Assembly: GCA_043755595.1 (NCBI GenBank)
Contig: JAYUSQ010000206.1
Span: 1-64,000 of the forward strand
Source of the DNA: VFZP01 sp043755595
GTDB taxonomy: Bacteria > Acidobacteriota > Terriglobia > Bryobacterales > Bryobacteraceae
DNA length: 64,000 bases
Direction: 5' to 3'
Each line of letters starts with the position of its first letter. The first letter of the stretch is position 1. The translations under genes and the position numbers were made by a program. Shown here piece by piece: positions 56,237-64,000 of the stretch. Under the pieces are notes generated by a model. It worked only from the letters and a program-made list of their open reading frames with translations, made no database searches and was not told the DNA's origin.

Positions 56237-57256
56237 CTACCCTTCGGCGAGCAGCAATTCGAGGCCGCCTTCGACGTCCGGCTGTGACGCCCAAGCGCCC
56301 TGCCCCCCTGCGATAAGCCCGCGAATTATGACATTTGGCTCAAGGATAATCCTCTCGACGGCCGAAACCTCGACCGGCGCGCCGTGGCAGAAACCGCGGA
56401 CACCGGTGGAAAGACGGAGTGAGAGGCCGGCCGAAAGTGAGCCTTCGAAAAGGCAATCCGGGCCCAACGTAAGTTCACCGCGGGCAGTCAATTTGCCCCG
56501 GGTGACCGATCCGCCGCCGATGTGCAGCGTTCCGCCGCACTTAATATCGTCCTCAATCAGGCTGCCGGCGGGGCACGAAAACGAGCCGCGCACTACCAAC
56601 TTGCTCTTGATCCAGACCGGAGCCGGCAAAGTCAAGCTCCCGTCGTAAACCCAGGTGTCGGCGCCGAGGGCCATCAACTTGTCGGAACGGAAACCGCGGA
56701 CAGCACCGAATTCCGGAATCTCGCCGGATGAAGGTGATGGAACTTCCAGCAGCCCCCGAAATGGCGCAGGCTCGGCGACGCCGCCAAAATGGCCCTGCGT
56801 CTGAACCTCAGGCGCAAACAACTGTGCTGCGCCAGCTTCCAGACTGAGTTGGATGGATCGCTCCGACATCGCCACTTCGCCTACCCAGGCACCGGCGCGT
56901 ATATCCAGGGTCCCGGCGGTGTCCACCCATGTGTCCACCCGGGCGCCGAGACCGAGCACGCAGTCGCCTTCGACGCACAAAGCGGCCAGTTTAGAGTTCT
57001 TTCCGACCACACAATCGCCACCCACATATACGGGGGCCTCAAAACGGCTGCCGGCGCCGGATTGAAAATTGCCCCGGACCAAGAGAGGTTCACGAAACAA
57101 GAAGTTAGGAGGGCAGTCGACGAACTCGGCGACCACAGCGAATTGTTTGCCCAGGTGTAGCACCTGAGGATTGCGATCACCCGAACGGGGATGGAGCGTA
57201 AGCCAGGCGCGGGCCTGCTCGCGGAACACCGGGCTCGATTCGAGGTCTAACGTCAC
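56237..57256 (-). CDS. Bactofilin-like beta-helical protein
   Basis: 339 residues made almost wholly of short beta-rung repeats: NFLFREPLLVRGNFQSGAGS, YVGGDCVVGKNSKLAALCVE, LVVRGSFSCPAGSLIEDDIK and LTARGELTLGPDCLFEGSLS. The pattern of hydrophobic, small and acidic residues per rung fits a right-handed beta-helix like bactofilins or gamma-carbonic-anhydrase-type folds. No signal peptide or catalytic site is obvious. A cytoskeletal or scaffold role is possible. It lies upstream of infC with a 68-base gap. Confidence 0.6.
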   Translation of the reverse strand: MTLDLESSPVFREQARAWLTLHPRSGDRNPQVLHLGKQFAVVAEFVDCPPNFLFREPLLVRGNFQSGAGSRFEAPVYVGGDCVVGKNSKLAALCVEGDCVLGLGARVDTWVDTAGTLDIRAGAWVGEVAMSERSIQLSLEAGAAQLFAPEVQTQGHFGGVAEPAPFRGLLEVPSPSSGEIPEFGAVRGFRSDKLMALGADTWVYDGSLTLPAPVWIKSKLVVRGSFSCPAGSLIEDDIKCGGTLHIGGGSVTRGKLTARGELTLGPDCLFEGSLSAGLSLRLSTGVRGFCHGAPVEVSAVERIILEPNVIIRGLIAGGQGAWASQPDVEGGLELLLAEG

Positions 57257-57463
57257 GAGTGGTCCTTATCCAACTGGAGGGCCTTAGGGCTCCTTAGGGG
57301 TTTATCGGACTCTCGCCTGCGAAACTTTACCAACGACGTCGCCCTGGACTGAAACCAAGAAAGCCGCGGCTGCGTCCCAGGGCTTGTTATACTAACTCGA
57401 AGGGTCGGCGGGAGCACTCAAACAGGCTCATCGGTGGCCCCGATCTATTCGCCATCATACATA

Positions 57464-60190
57464 ATGAAGTCCCTGGCTTGTCTCTCGACCTCGTTCGCGC
57501 TCGCCGCGACACTGGCAGCCCAACCGCAGCCAATCTTGAATTTCACCACCGGTCAAGCAGCCCGGCTGGTAATCGGACAACCGACATTTACCGCGCAGGA
57601 TAATAACTCCAACCAGCTCATCGTGGGCGGCGTTGGTGGGATCGCCTATGGTGGCGACACCCTAGTCGTCACCGATGCCAACCGTTTGCAAGCGGACCCG
57701 GTTAACCATCGCGTATTGATCTATCGCGGATTGGGAACCAAATTCCCTTCTCCGACCGCCGAGTTGGTCCCCACGACTCGCTGTCCGGTCTGCATCGGAG
57801 CTGCGGACGTGGTGCTCGGTCAAACCGACTTCACCAAGCTTTTACTGCATGCTCCGACCAGTAGCACCATGCGGGCCCCGATCGGCGTGGCCACCGACGG
57901 CAAGATCCTGGTTGTAGCCGACACCGACTTCAACCGCGTGCTTATCTGGAACACTATTCCTCAGTCGAACAACGCCCCGGCCGATGTCGTGTTGGGCCAA
58001 TCGGACTTCAGCAAGGTACTTCCTAACGAAGGGCAGCAGAACACGCCCACGCAGAAAGCGTTCCGCGGCCCGCAAGGAGTCTGGATTCAAGACGGTCGAT
58101 TGTTCGTCGCCGATACCGGCAACAACCGGGTGTTGATCTGGAACAGCATCCCGCGTGCGAATTTCACTCAAGCCGATCTGGTGGTTGGGCAAAAAGATTT
58201 CACCAGCGTGACTCAACCCGATCTCACCAAAACGACGATCGACGCCAAGGCCGACAACCTGCTTACTCCTGTGGCGGTGACCAGTGACGGGACGCGTTTG
58301 ATCGTTACCGATCTTGGCCACAGCCGGGTCCTGGTTTGGAATTCGATTCCACGCACGAACAATCCGCCGGCGGATTTGGTGGTTGGCCAGCCGGACTTCG
58401 TGCAAGCCGTGGCCAACAACACCAGCAAACTGTGCCCCACCGGCGAAAAGAACGCGGCCGGGAACGACATCGTACTCCCGTTGTGCGAGTCGTCGCTTGA
58501 CTTCCCACGTTATGCGCTCTCCGACGGCCGCTACCTGTTTATCGCCGACGGCGGCAATGACCGGGTGCTGGTTTTTAACGAATTCCCGAAAACGAACGGC
58601 GCCAAAGCCGACGCGATTCTCGGCCAGATCGGCACCCGGGTGAATTTGATTTCAGATGGCGCCGATCCGCGTGGCATAGCCAGTTCCGGCGCTGTCCGCA
58701 CGCCGCACTCGCTCGCTTTCGACGGACGGAACCTGTATGTCACCGATCCCTTCAACCGGCGGGTGATGGTATTCACCATGGCCGAACGTAAGATCCAAAA
58801 CACGGGCGTGCGCAATGCCGCCTCGAAGGAGATCTTTGCGGTGGGCTCGATCAGTTTCTCCGGTGAGGTTAAGGAAAACCAGGAGCCGATCTTCAAAATC
58901 GGCGCGAAGGAATACAAGTACAAGACCGTTAAGAACGAAACCTTCCCGAGCCTGATTCGCGCGGTCGTGAACCTGATTAATGCAGCCCCTGGCGACCCGC
59001 TTTTGCTGGCCACCCCGAACTTTTCCCGGAATTCAATTATCTTCTCAGCCCGGCAAGCCGGCTTTGCGGGCGACAACGTCACATTCGCGGTGTCGCAGAC
59101 CGCTACCGATTCAACGCTCGCCACCACCACCTCGGGCGCTGCGCTCGACGGCGGGCAGGATGCGGCGCTGATTGCACCGGGCACGATTGTGTCGCTGTTT
59201 GGGGAGAATTTATCGGAGGTCAGCGCCGGAGCTCCTGAGAACGCCAAAGAACTTCCGCTTGAACTCGGCGGCGTGCAGGTTTATTTCGATGGCATACGCG
59301 CTCCGCTGTTCTCTGTCAGTCCAACCGAAGTGCGGGCGCAGGTGCCGTGGGAAGTCCTCGACACGCAGAGCATTAACGCTTGGGTAAGGACAGTCAAGCG
59401 CAATGGGGAAGTCTCGGTGAGTAGCGCCGTATCGGTGCCCATCGTGCTCCAAAATCCCGGTATTTTTGCTGTGGTCGGCGCCGACGAGCCACGGCCGGGG
59501 CTGGTGTTCCACGGTAGTTCCAATTCGGTGGGCACGGTCTCGGTGGACGGATCCGTCCGCGCGGGCGATATTGCGACCATCGTGATCGAAGATCGGGAAT
59601 ACAGTTATACGGTCGTGGCCACCGACACACTTGCCACCGTGCGCGACAATCTGATCGCCGTCATCAACCAGGACCCCCGGGTCGAAGCGTTTGCGGCCGG
59701 CGCGTTCACTCGCATCCGGTTACGGGCGCGGATTCCGGGCCCGGACGGCAACAACATCGCGTACTCGGCGAAGTCTCGCGACGGCGATCAGGTAATCATG
59801 ACCGCCACTACGCCGAGGCTTTGCTGCGCCAATTCCGGGCCAGTGACGGACGCGAATCCCGCGTTGCCGGGCGAGAACATTATTGTGCTGGCGACCGGGC
59901 TTGGCTTGGTCAAGGACGGCAAGAAAGAATTCCAGAATACGGGCCGCGCCTACGAGGGTGATGCGAACAACGATCCGTTCGAATTCGTGTCTTCCCTGGC
60001 GGGCGCCAAGACGGCGAACGTGCTCTCCGCAGGCATGAAGCCCGGTACGGTAGGCGTGTTTGAGGTCGTGCTGGAATTGAACTCGGATATCCCGACCGAC
60101 GCGGCGACACAGTTGACGATCGCTCAGGATGTTTTCGTCAGCAATATCGTAACGTTCCCGGTGTTTAATCCGAATTCGACAGCGCCGTAG
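57464..60190 (+). CDS. Exported NHL-type beta-propeller protein with TIGR03437 domain
   Basis: 908 residues from ATG 57464, signal peptide ending near AAQPQ. The propeller occupies residues to about 440, with repeated NRVLIWNSIP and ADVVLGQSDF-type units. TIGR03437 follows (ALIAPGTIVSLFGENLSEVS, FDGIRAPLFSVSPTEVRAQV, LPGENIIVLATGLGLV). It is interrupted by two related insert domains of about 90 residues, each with EYKYKTV or EYSYTVV, an Ala/Val-rich helix and INxxP. Function unknown; probably exported or surface-associated. Confidence 0.85.
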   Translation: MKSLACLSTSFALAATLAAQPQPILNFTTGQAARLVIGQPTFTAQDNNSNQLIVGGVGGIAYGGDTLVVTDANRLQADPVNHRVLIYRGLGTKFPSPTAELVPTTRCPVCIGAADVVLGQTDFTKLLLHAPTSSTMRAPIGVATDGKILVVADTDFNRVLIWNTIPQSNNAPADVVLGQSDFSKVLPNEGQQNTPTQKAFRGPQGVWIQDGRLFVADTGNNRVLIWNSIPRANFTQADLVVGQKDFTSVTQPDLTKTTIDAKADNLLTPVAVTSDGTRLIVTDLGHSRVLVWNSIPRTNNPPADLVVGQPDFVQAVANNTSKLCPTGEKNAAGNDIVLPLCESSLDFPRYALSDGRYLFIADGGNDRVLVFNEFPKTNGAKADAILGQIGTRVNLISDGADPRGIASSGAVRTPHSLAFDGRNLYVTDPFNRRVMVFTMAERKIQNTGVRNAASKEIFAVGSISFSGEVKENQEPIFKIGAKEYKYKTVKNETFPSLIRAVVNLINAAPGDPLLLATPNFSRNSIIFSARQAGFAGDNVTFAVSQTATDSTLATTTSGAALDGGQDAALIAPGTIVSLFGENLSEVSAGAPENAKELPLELGGVQVYFDGIRAPLFSVSPTEVRAQVPWEVLDTQSINAWVRTVKRNGEVSVSSAVSVPIVLQNPGIFAVVGADEPRPGLVFHGSSNSVGTVSVDGSVRAGDIATIVIEDREYSYTVVATDTLATVRDNLIAVINQDPRVEAFAAGAFTRIRLRARIPGPDGNNIAYSAKSRDGDQVIMTATTPRLCCANSGPVTDANPALPGENIIVLATGLGLVKDGKKEFQNTGRAYEGDANNDPFEFVSSLAGAKTANVLSAGMKPGTVGVFEVVLELNSDIPTDAATQLTIAQDVFVSNIVTFPVFNPNSTAP

Positions 60191-60198
60191 AGCGGCGG

Positions 60199-61737
60199 CT
60201 ACGAAATTTCGAAGCGCTCGACCAGCTTCAGCGGCACGGGGTGCGCCGCTTCTTCTCCGGCGATTTTTTCGATCCCGACAGCGTAGACGATCGCTTTGTC
60301 GTGTTGCACTTTGATTCGCAGGAAACTTTTGAAGTCAGCGACCTGGAGCGCGGAGAAAGCTTCGTTCTGGTGGCAGCGGAAAACGTTGAGCGAAATCCAG
60401 AGATAGATTCCGAATAACACGCCGCCTACCATCGACGACGCGACTAACTGGGCCAGCACGTTTAGCCAAGGCCACAGAGACAGATCGTGCGACCAACGCC
60501 AGATTGTACACGCAAGCCACCCTTGCGCCAAGCCATGCAAGAATCCGAGGGCGAGCTTGCCGCGAAAATGGCCCATCGCGGTGAGCGCTCCGATTAACGT
60601 CAGCAGCCAGAGGGCGGGACCTGGGTGTGTGAACGGCATATTCGAATAACTCGCGCCGGGCTCGACGCCCCAAAACGCGAAGACGTGAACGGCGCCGAGC
60701 AGAGCGGCGAAGGAGCGATTCGCAAAGGGGAACAGGATTAGCTTGAGCGATAGGCTCCTGGAATCGGCTTCCTCCGGGTACCGTTTTTTGCACTCCACGG
60801 GCGTTTCATCGGGGGCAGGCGGCGGGAATGAGTGAGTGGGGTGCAGGAAGGCTCCCCCACCGCCGGCTACGATCTTCCATTGCTTGTAGGTGGTCTTGGC
60901 TTCGGTGGTGCGCTCGACTTCGTAGCGTTGATAGTTGTGAGTGTCGCCTGCCAGCGTTGCGACGATGCGGGCGCCGCGCTCTTCGACCATTTTTTCAAAT
61001 AGCCCCAAGCCGAACTCAAGGTCACCCTTGGGCTGGCTCTTGCCGTTCACAACCGGCGGTTCGGCTGAGCAGAGAATGATCCGGTCTTCGGGGCCGAGAT
61101 GTTGCGCCGCGTTTTTGAAAAAGCGGCGTTGCGACGGATCGACTTCCGATTTGAGCTGAATATCGAGCGACCAGATATGCCAATGGTTGGGCAGGTTGAG
61201 GACGTAGTAACTCCGCTTCTGACGGGTCTGGAAAGAGCCCAGCCAGCGGTCATTACAGATTCGCCGGTAGAAGGTATTCAGGCAATCGTACCAATCGTGA
61301 TTGCCCGGGACGCAGAAGATATCCGAGAGCGGACGCGGCTGCTTGAGGTTGCGCGCGGCTTGATTGAACGGCCACACGAGGCGCTGCGCGTAGTTATCGC
61401 GCGAGGCGACCGGGTAGACTTCGTCTCCGCCGAGGATTAAGACGTGAGGCCGGTCCAGCGTGTCGCCATTGACTGTTAGCCGGGGGCTTGATAGCAGATA
61501 AGCCATCGTGTAAGTGGAGTCCCAACCGTCACCGGTGTCGCCGGTGTAGTCGAAAGAGAAGTCAGCGACCGTTGAGTAGTCGAAGACGGAACCCTGCCCG
61601 GTGTCTTCCAAGGCCAGGAAACGCCGCGTGTCCACCATGCCTCCGAGCATTTCGGACATGAACGTTTTCAGCCCAGTTTGAGCAAGCTGGCCTACGTCAT
61701 ACCAGCCGGTCATTTTCGGTTTGGGCGGGATTTTCAT
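60199..61737 (-). CDS. Metallophosphoesterase with a C-terminal membrane region
   Basis: 512 residues. Calcineurin-type motifs: YTGDTGDGWDSTYTMAYLL, ILGGDEVYPVASRDNYAQRL, CVPGNHDWYDCLNTFYRRI, ILCSAEPPVV and ATLAGDTHNYQRYE. From about residue 340 four or five hydrophobic helices follow, then a short soluble tail. No N-terminal signal is seen, so the catalytic domain should face the cytoplasm. The substrate is not evident. The stop is nine bases from the convergent TIGR03437 gene. Confidence 0.85.
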   Translation of the reverse strand: MKIPPKPKMTGWYDVGQLAQTGLKTFMSEMLGGMVDTRRFLALEDTGQGSVFDYSTVADFSFDYTGDTGDGWDSTYTMAYLLSSPRLTVNGDTLDRPHVLILGGDEVYPVASRDNYAQRLVWPFNQAARNLKQPRPLSDIFCVPGNHDWYDCLNTFYRRICNDRWLGSFQTRQKRSYYVLNLPNHWHIWSLDIQLKSEVDPSQRRFFKNAAQHLGPEDRIILCSAEPPVVNGKSQPKGDLEFGLGLFEKMVEERGARIVATLAGDTHNYQRYEVERTTEAKTTYKQWKIVAGGGGAFLHPTHSFPPPAPDETPVECKKRYPEEADSRSLSLKLILFPFANRSFAALLGAVHVFAFWGVEPGASYSNMPFTHPGPALWLLTLIGALTAMGHFRGKLALGFLHGLAQGWLACTIWRWSHDLSLWPWLNVLAQLVASSMVGGVLFGIYLWISLNVFRCHQNEAFSALQVADFKSFLRIKVQHDKAIVYAVGIEKIAGEEAAHPVPLKLVERFEIS

Positions 61738-61746
61738 ATCTACACT

Positions 61747-62610
61747 TTACTGCTTGGTTTCCAGCGGGCGCTTGGCTTTTTCGAAGAATTCATTCTGGAG
61801 ACGGAGGCTGGTCTGGTCGGTTTTGACCGCGCGGATCGCATTAGCCAAGCCGTCGGCCCACGCCTTCATTTGAAACTCGCCGAGTTCTTTGGTGGCAACC
61901 GAGCCATCGCCTGCATAGTGTTCCGGGTAACGGGCGTACCACCAGATGCCGGTGTAGAGGCCGTTGGGCAGATCGAGGCGGTTGCGGTTGGCTCCGGATT
62001 GCGAAGCGGCGCGGTCCATTTTTACGAGGCCCGGATGAGAGACGAGCGTGTTGGCGGTTTCCGATTCGCCCGCGTGTCCGTCGTTCACAGATTTTTTCGC
62101 GGGTCCGCCCGCGGGCGTCGCGGGGCGGACGTAGGCGTACACAACGTAGTCTCTGGGCGAGGCTAATTGCGATTGCGAGAAGAAGGGCAGGAAGCTGGTG
62201 TTGCCGCCGTGGCCGTTCACGATGATGATCTTCTTGCAGCCGTTGCGCGCCATCTCCGAGGTGGTTTCCTGCATCAAAAGCAATTGCAGATTCGCGCTGT
62301 AGGCGACGGTGCCGGGCTCATGCATGGCTTCGAAAATCTGGCCCGCGAAATACTGCGGGAAGACCACGGCGAACTCTTGCTCCGCGGCGCGGATGGAGGA
62401 GTAACGCACGTTGAGCAGGTCCGTACCAAGCGGGAGATGGGGTCCGTGTTTTTCGAGGACACCGAAGGGCAGCAGGCACGTGCCTTGCGCGCGTTGGATG
62501 GCGGCGCCGAAATCGATGGCCGTGAGCTCTTCCCACTTCACGGAGAGCGGCGGATTTGTTTGGGCGGGGGCGAACGCGGCGATGGCGAGGAGGAGAAGTG
62601 TGGGTCGCAT
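61747..62610 (-). CDS. Exported creatininase-family protein
   Basis: 287 residues from ATG 62610 with a signal peptide (LLLLAIAAFAPAQT). The family's metal and substrate motifs are LLPFGVLEKHGPHLPLGTDL, NGHGGNTSFLPFF and NDGHAGESETANTLVSHPGL. Members hydrolyse cyclic amides such as creatinine, or act on other lactam or formamide compounds such as mycofactocin and riboflavin intermediates. The Glu and His residues are intact, so it should be active. An ATG at 62625 is also possible. Ten bases from the metallophosphoesterase gene on the same strand. Confidence 0.88.
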   Translation of the reverse strand: MRPTLLLLAIAAFAPAQTNPPLSVKWEELTAIDFGAAIQRAQGTCLLPFGVLEKHGPHLPLGTDLLNVRYSSIRAAEQEFAVVFPQYFAGQIFEAMHEPGTVAYSANLQLLLMQETTSEMARNGCKKIIIVNGHGGNTSFLPFFSQSQLASPRDYVVYAYVRPATPAGGPAKKSVNDGHAGESETANTLVSHPGLVKMDRAASQSGANRNRLDLPNGLYTGIWWYARYPEHYAGDGSVATKELGEFQMKAWADGLANAIRAVKTDQTSLRLQNEFFEKAKRPLETKQ

Positions 62611-62676
62611 GGAAATGACTTCCATGCTAGTACATCGCGCGGGAACTTGCGGGGCGACGGCGGTGTCTTTGAATTT

Positions 62677-63396
62677 ATGCGTGGACAGATCGCGGTGACG
62701 GCGGCGGAGCGGGCGGCGCGGCGCGCGGCGGGGTTGGCGCGATTGGAACTGAATCGCGGGTTGAATCGGGTGGCGGGTGTGCCGGTTACGATTTTCGCAC
62801 TTGGCGTGTGGGGTGCTTGCGGCGGAGTGTTGGGCGCTTTGAAGTCTTGCTCCGCGGAATCGGTTCCTTATTGGGTGGCTGTCGCGGGTGGATTGGCGGA
62901 GGCATTCGCACTTTTGGCTTTGGCGCTGGCGATTGCCGTGCCGCTATGGATGTTTCATCGTCATTTGAGGGATCAGGCCGAGGCGTTGAGTTTGGAGATG
63001 GACGTCGCTTGCTTTGATCTGGCGGCGCTGTTGCGTCCGTTTTCAATGGAGCCTGTAAGGGTGGCAACCCGGAGTTATTGGGCGGTACAGGGAGCGGAGA
63101 GGGCGGCGGCGGCGCTTGGTTTGGAACATCGCCGGGGATTGGGTATCCTCGCGGCGATTCCGGTAACTGCGGTGCTGGCGGGCTTCGTGAACTTCGGCAT
63201 CGATGTTGGCAATACATTCATGGGACCGCCATGGTATGTCGCTCCTAGGATCGGCGGCGCGTTCGTTTGGTTGCTTCCAGGCTTGGCGATTGCGATCTTC
63301 GCGTCAATGAGCCACGCCTATCTGAAGGCTCGGGCGGAAAGGCTCGACCACGAAATGGCGATCGCCTGCAAGGATCTCGGCGAGTTGCTACGGTAG
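62677..63396 (+). CDS. ExbB/TolQ-like membrane protein with an internal duplication
   Basis: 239 residues from ATG 62677. Two related halves each have a helix, an outer loop, a second helix and an end ExD-type helix. Half one is RVAGVPVTIFALGVWGACGG ... LALAIAVPLWMFHRHL ... LEMDVACFDLAALLR; half two is GILAAIPVTAVLAGFVNFGI ... GLAIAIFASMSHAYL ... HEMAIACKDLGELLR. Each half resembles the TM2-TM3 module of ExbB/MotA. No ExbD follows. Frames upstream of 62677 are antisense to the creatininase gene and are not included. The end overlaps the Uma2 gene by nine bases. Confidence 0.62.
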   Translation: MRGQIAVTAAERAARRAAGLARLELNRGLNRVAGVPVTIFALGVWGACGGVLGALKSCSAESVPYWVAVAGGLAEAFALLALALAIAVPLWMFHRHLRDQAEALSLEMDVACFDLAALLRPFSMEPVRVATRSYWAVQGAERAAAALGLEHRRGLGILAAIPVTAVLAGFVNFGIDVGNTFMGPPWYVAPRIGGAFVWLLPGLAIAIFASMSHAYLKARAERLDHEMAIACKDLGELLR

Positions 63397-63972
63397 CAGG
63401 CTGGAGACTTGAATCGTGCCGACTTCGATGCCGTCGATGACAACTGGAATGGCGTCGCCTGGGGACAATATCGTGAGATTGCGGTAACTTTCGCCTTGCG
63501 GATCGGTGCGCACCTCGACGCGGCGATTGACGAGATCGACAATCCAATAGACCGGGATGCCGGCTCGCGCGTAGATACGTTGCTTCGCGCCTCGATCCCG
63601 GCTGAGTGCCTCTGAAACTTCCACAACCAGAGCAAGGTCGGCAGGCTTCGGATGTCGGCTAATGTAATCACGCCTGGTTCCTCGCGCGACCGCAGCGTCA
63701 GGCTCAGGCTCACTATCGGCGAGAGTGATCGGATTGGGAATTTTTGCGCACCAGCCAAGAGGCACGATAGCCGCCAGCCGGGACTGGACTTCTTCCGTGG
63801 CAAAGGCGTGCGGTGGATTTATGGCTATTTTTTCAACCAGGACCCCTTCGATCAATTCAACCGGAGAATCGGAATTCAAAATCCCCGCGTCGATCATGGA
63901 ATGATATTGATCGACCGAGAGCCGCCAGATCCGATCTGGGAGCGGGGGAACCGGTGAAATCAGGGTAGCCAT
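63388..63972 (-). CDS. Uma2-family PD-(D/E)xK endonuclease-like protein
   Basis: 194 residues. LIEGVLVEKIAINPPHAFAT, SEPEPDAAVARGTRRDY and LVVEVSEALSRDRGAKQRIY carry the PD, ExS and K residues of the DUF820/Uma2 restriction-like fold, followed by YARAGIPVYWIVDLVNRRVE. The family is very common in cyanobacteria and found in acidobacteria; its role is unknown. Upstream of the start only 28 bases remain in the window. Confidence 0.85.
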   Translation of the reverse strand: MATLISPVPPLPDRIWRLSVDQYHSMIDAGILNSDSPVELIEGVLVEKIAINPPHAFATEEVQSRLAAIVPLGWCAKIPNPITLADSEPEPDAAVARGTRRDYISRHPKPADLALVVEVSEALSRDRGAKQRIYARAGIPVYWIVDLVNRRVEVRTDPQGESYRNLTILSPGDAIPVVIDGIEVGTIQVSSLLP

Positions 63973-64000
63973 CGTCGCGCCTCGCCTTTATTGTAGCTTT

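Noticed and set aside
62167..62676. Long upstream extension of the ExbB-like frame
   Set aside because: It is antisense to the creatininase gene, which has full family motifs; the hydrophobic protein begins at 62677.

Overview
The window looks like the chromosome of an acidobacterium of the Bryobacterales (Candidatus Solibacter-like). It is GC-rich, gene-dense and has many ATGA start/stop overlaps. The best lineage marker is the 57464-60190 protein, an NHL-type propeller ending in the TIGR03437 domain that is greatly expanded in Solibacter relatives. The neutral-ceramidase-like, S46 peptidase, secreted amidohydrolase, creatininase and Tat-exported Gfo/Idh/MocA genes fit that background. No rRNA, CRISPR array, prophage or complete insertion sequence was seen.

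Region by region. 1-2276 holds the end of an FG-GAP/VCBS gene, an MFS carrier and a wrecked phosphonate-degradation pair (5'-truncated phnX, PhnZ-like HD gene) ending at a possible IS scar. 2277-13546 is one leftward run of ten genes: phoH, ybeY, corC-like, era, BON, asnB-type amidotransferase, GT-C glycosyltransferase, ddl, alpha/beta hydrolase and a membrane-anchored murF. It joins RNA/ribosome maturation genes to cell-wall genes. 13688-22895 carries a ceramidase-like protein, an S46 peptidase, msrA, exbD, ppx plus CHAD (polyphosphate), etfBA and a proteasome-beta-like protein. 22820-24332 is a decayed pair of membrane-protein genes beside hicBA. 24394-30673 is a MoxR/DUF58/VWA/VWA cluster. 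tRNA-Ser(UGA) at 30995 is followed by a scar containing a chimeric gene.

32229-46391 contains an ABC ATPase without its permease, a PAS histidine kinase, a phosphoribosyltransferase, a YbaK deacylase, a DUF2934 protein, ugd, an epoxide-hydrolase-like gene, a three-gene rightward operon (short adenylate-forming enzyme, aldehyde-dehydrogenase-type reductase, GT4 glycosyltransferase), a TolQ-like protein, a membrane-anchored methyltransferase, a POTRA/HEAT-like protein and a ChrR-like cupin. 46429-46674 is a possible small RNA or attenuated leader. 46710-51084 carries a secreted amidohydrolase, a large STAND NTPase with recently duplicated TPR units, and three broken genes. 51151-63972 has OmpA, Gfo/Idh/MocA, tRNA-Ser(GCU), a SPOR protein, infC, a bactofilin-like protein, the TIGR03437 protein, a metallophosphoesterase, creatininase, an internally duplicated ExbB-like protein and a Uma2 nuclease.

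Main points of interest: the proteasome-beta-like protein with Gly-Thr, Asp and Lys at proteasome spacing; the STAND/TPR protein next to a gene graveyard; the adenylation/reductase/glycosyltransferase operon; the amidotransferase inside a ddl/murF operon; and several recombination scars. Function calls come from reading motifs without database searches.
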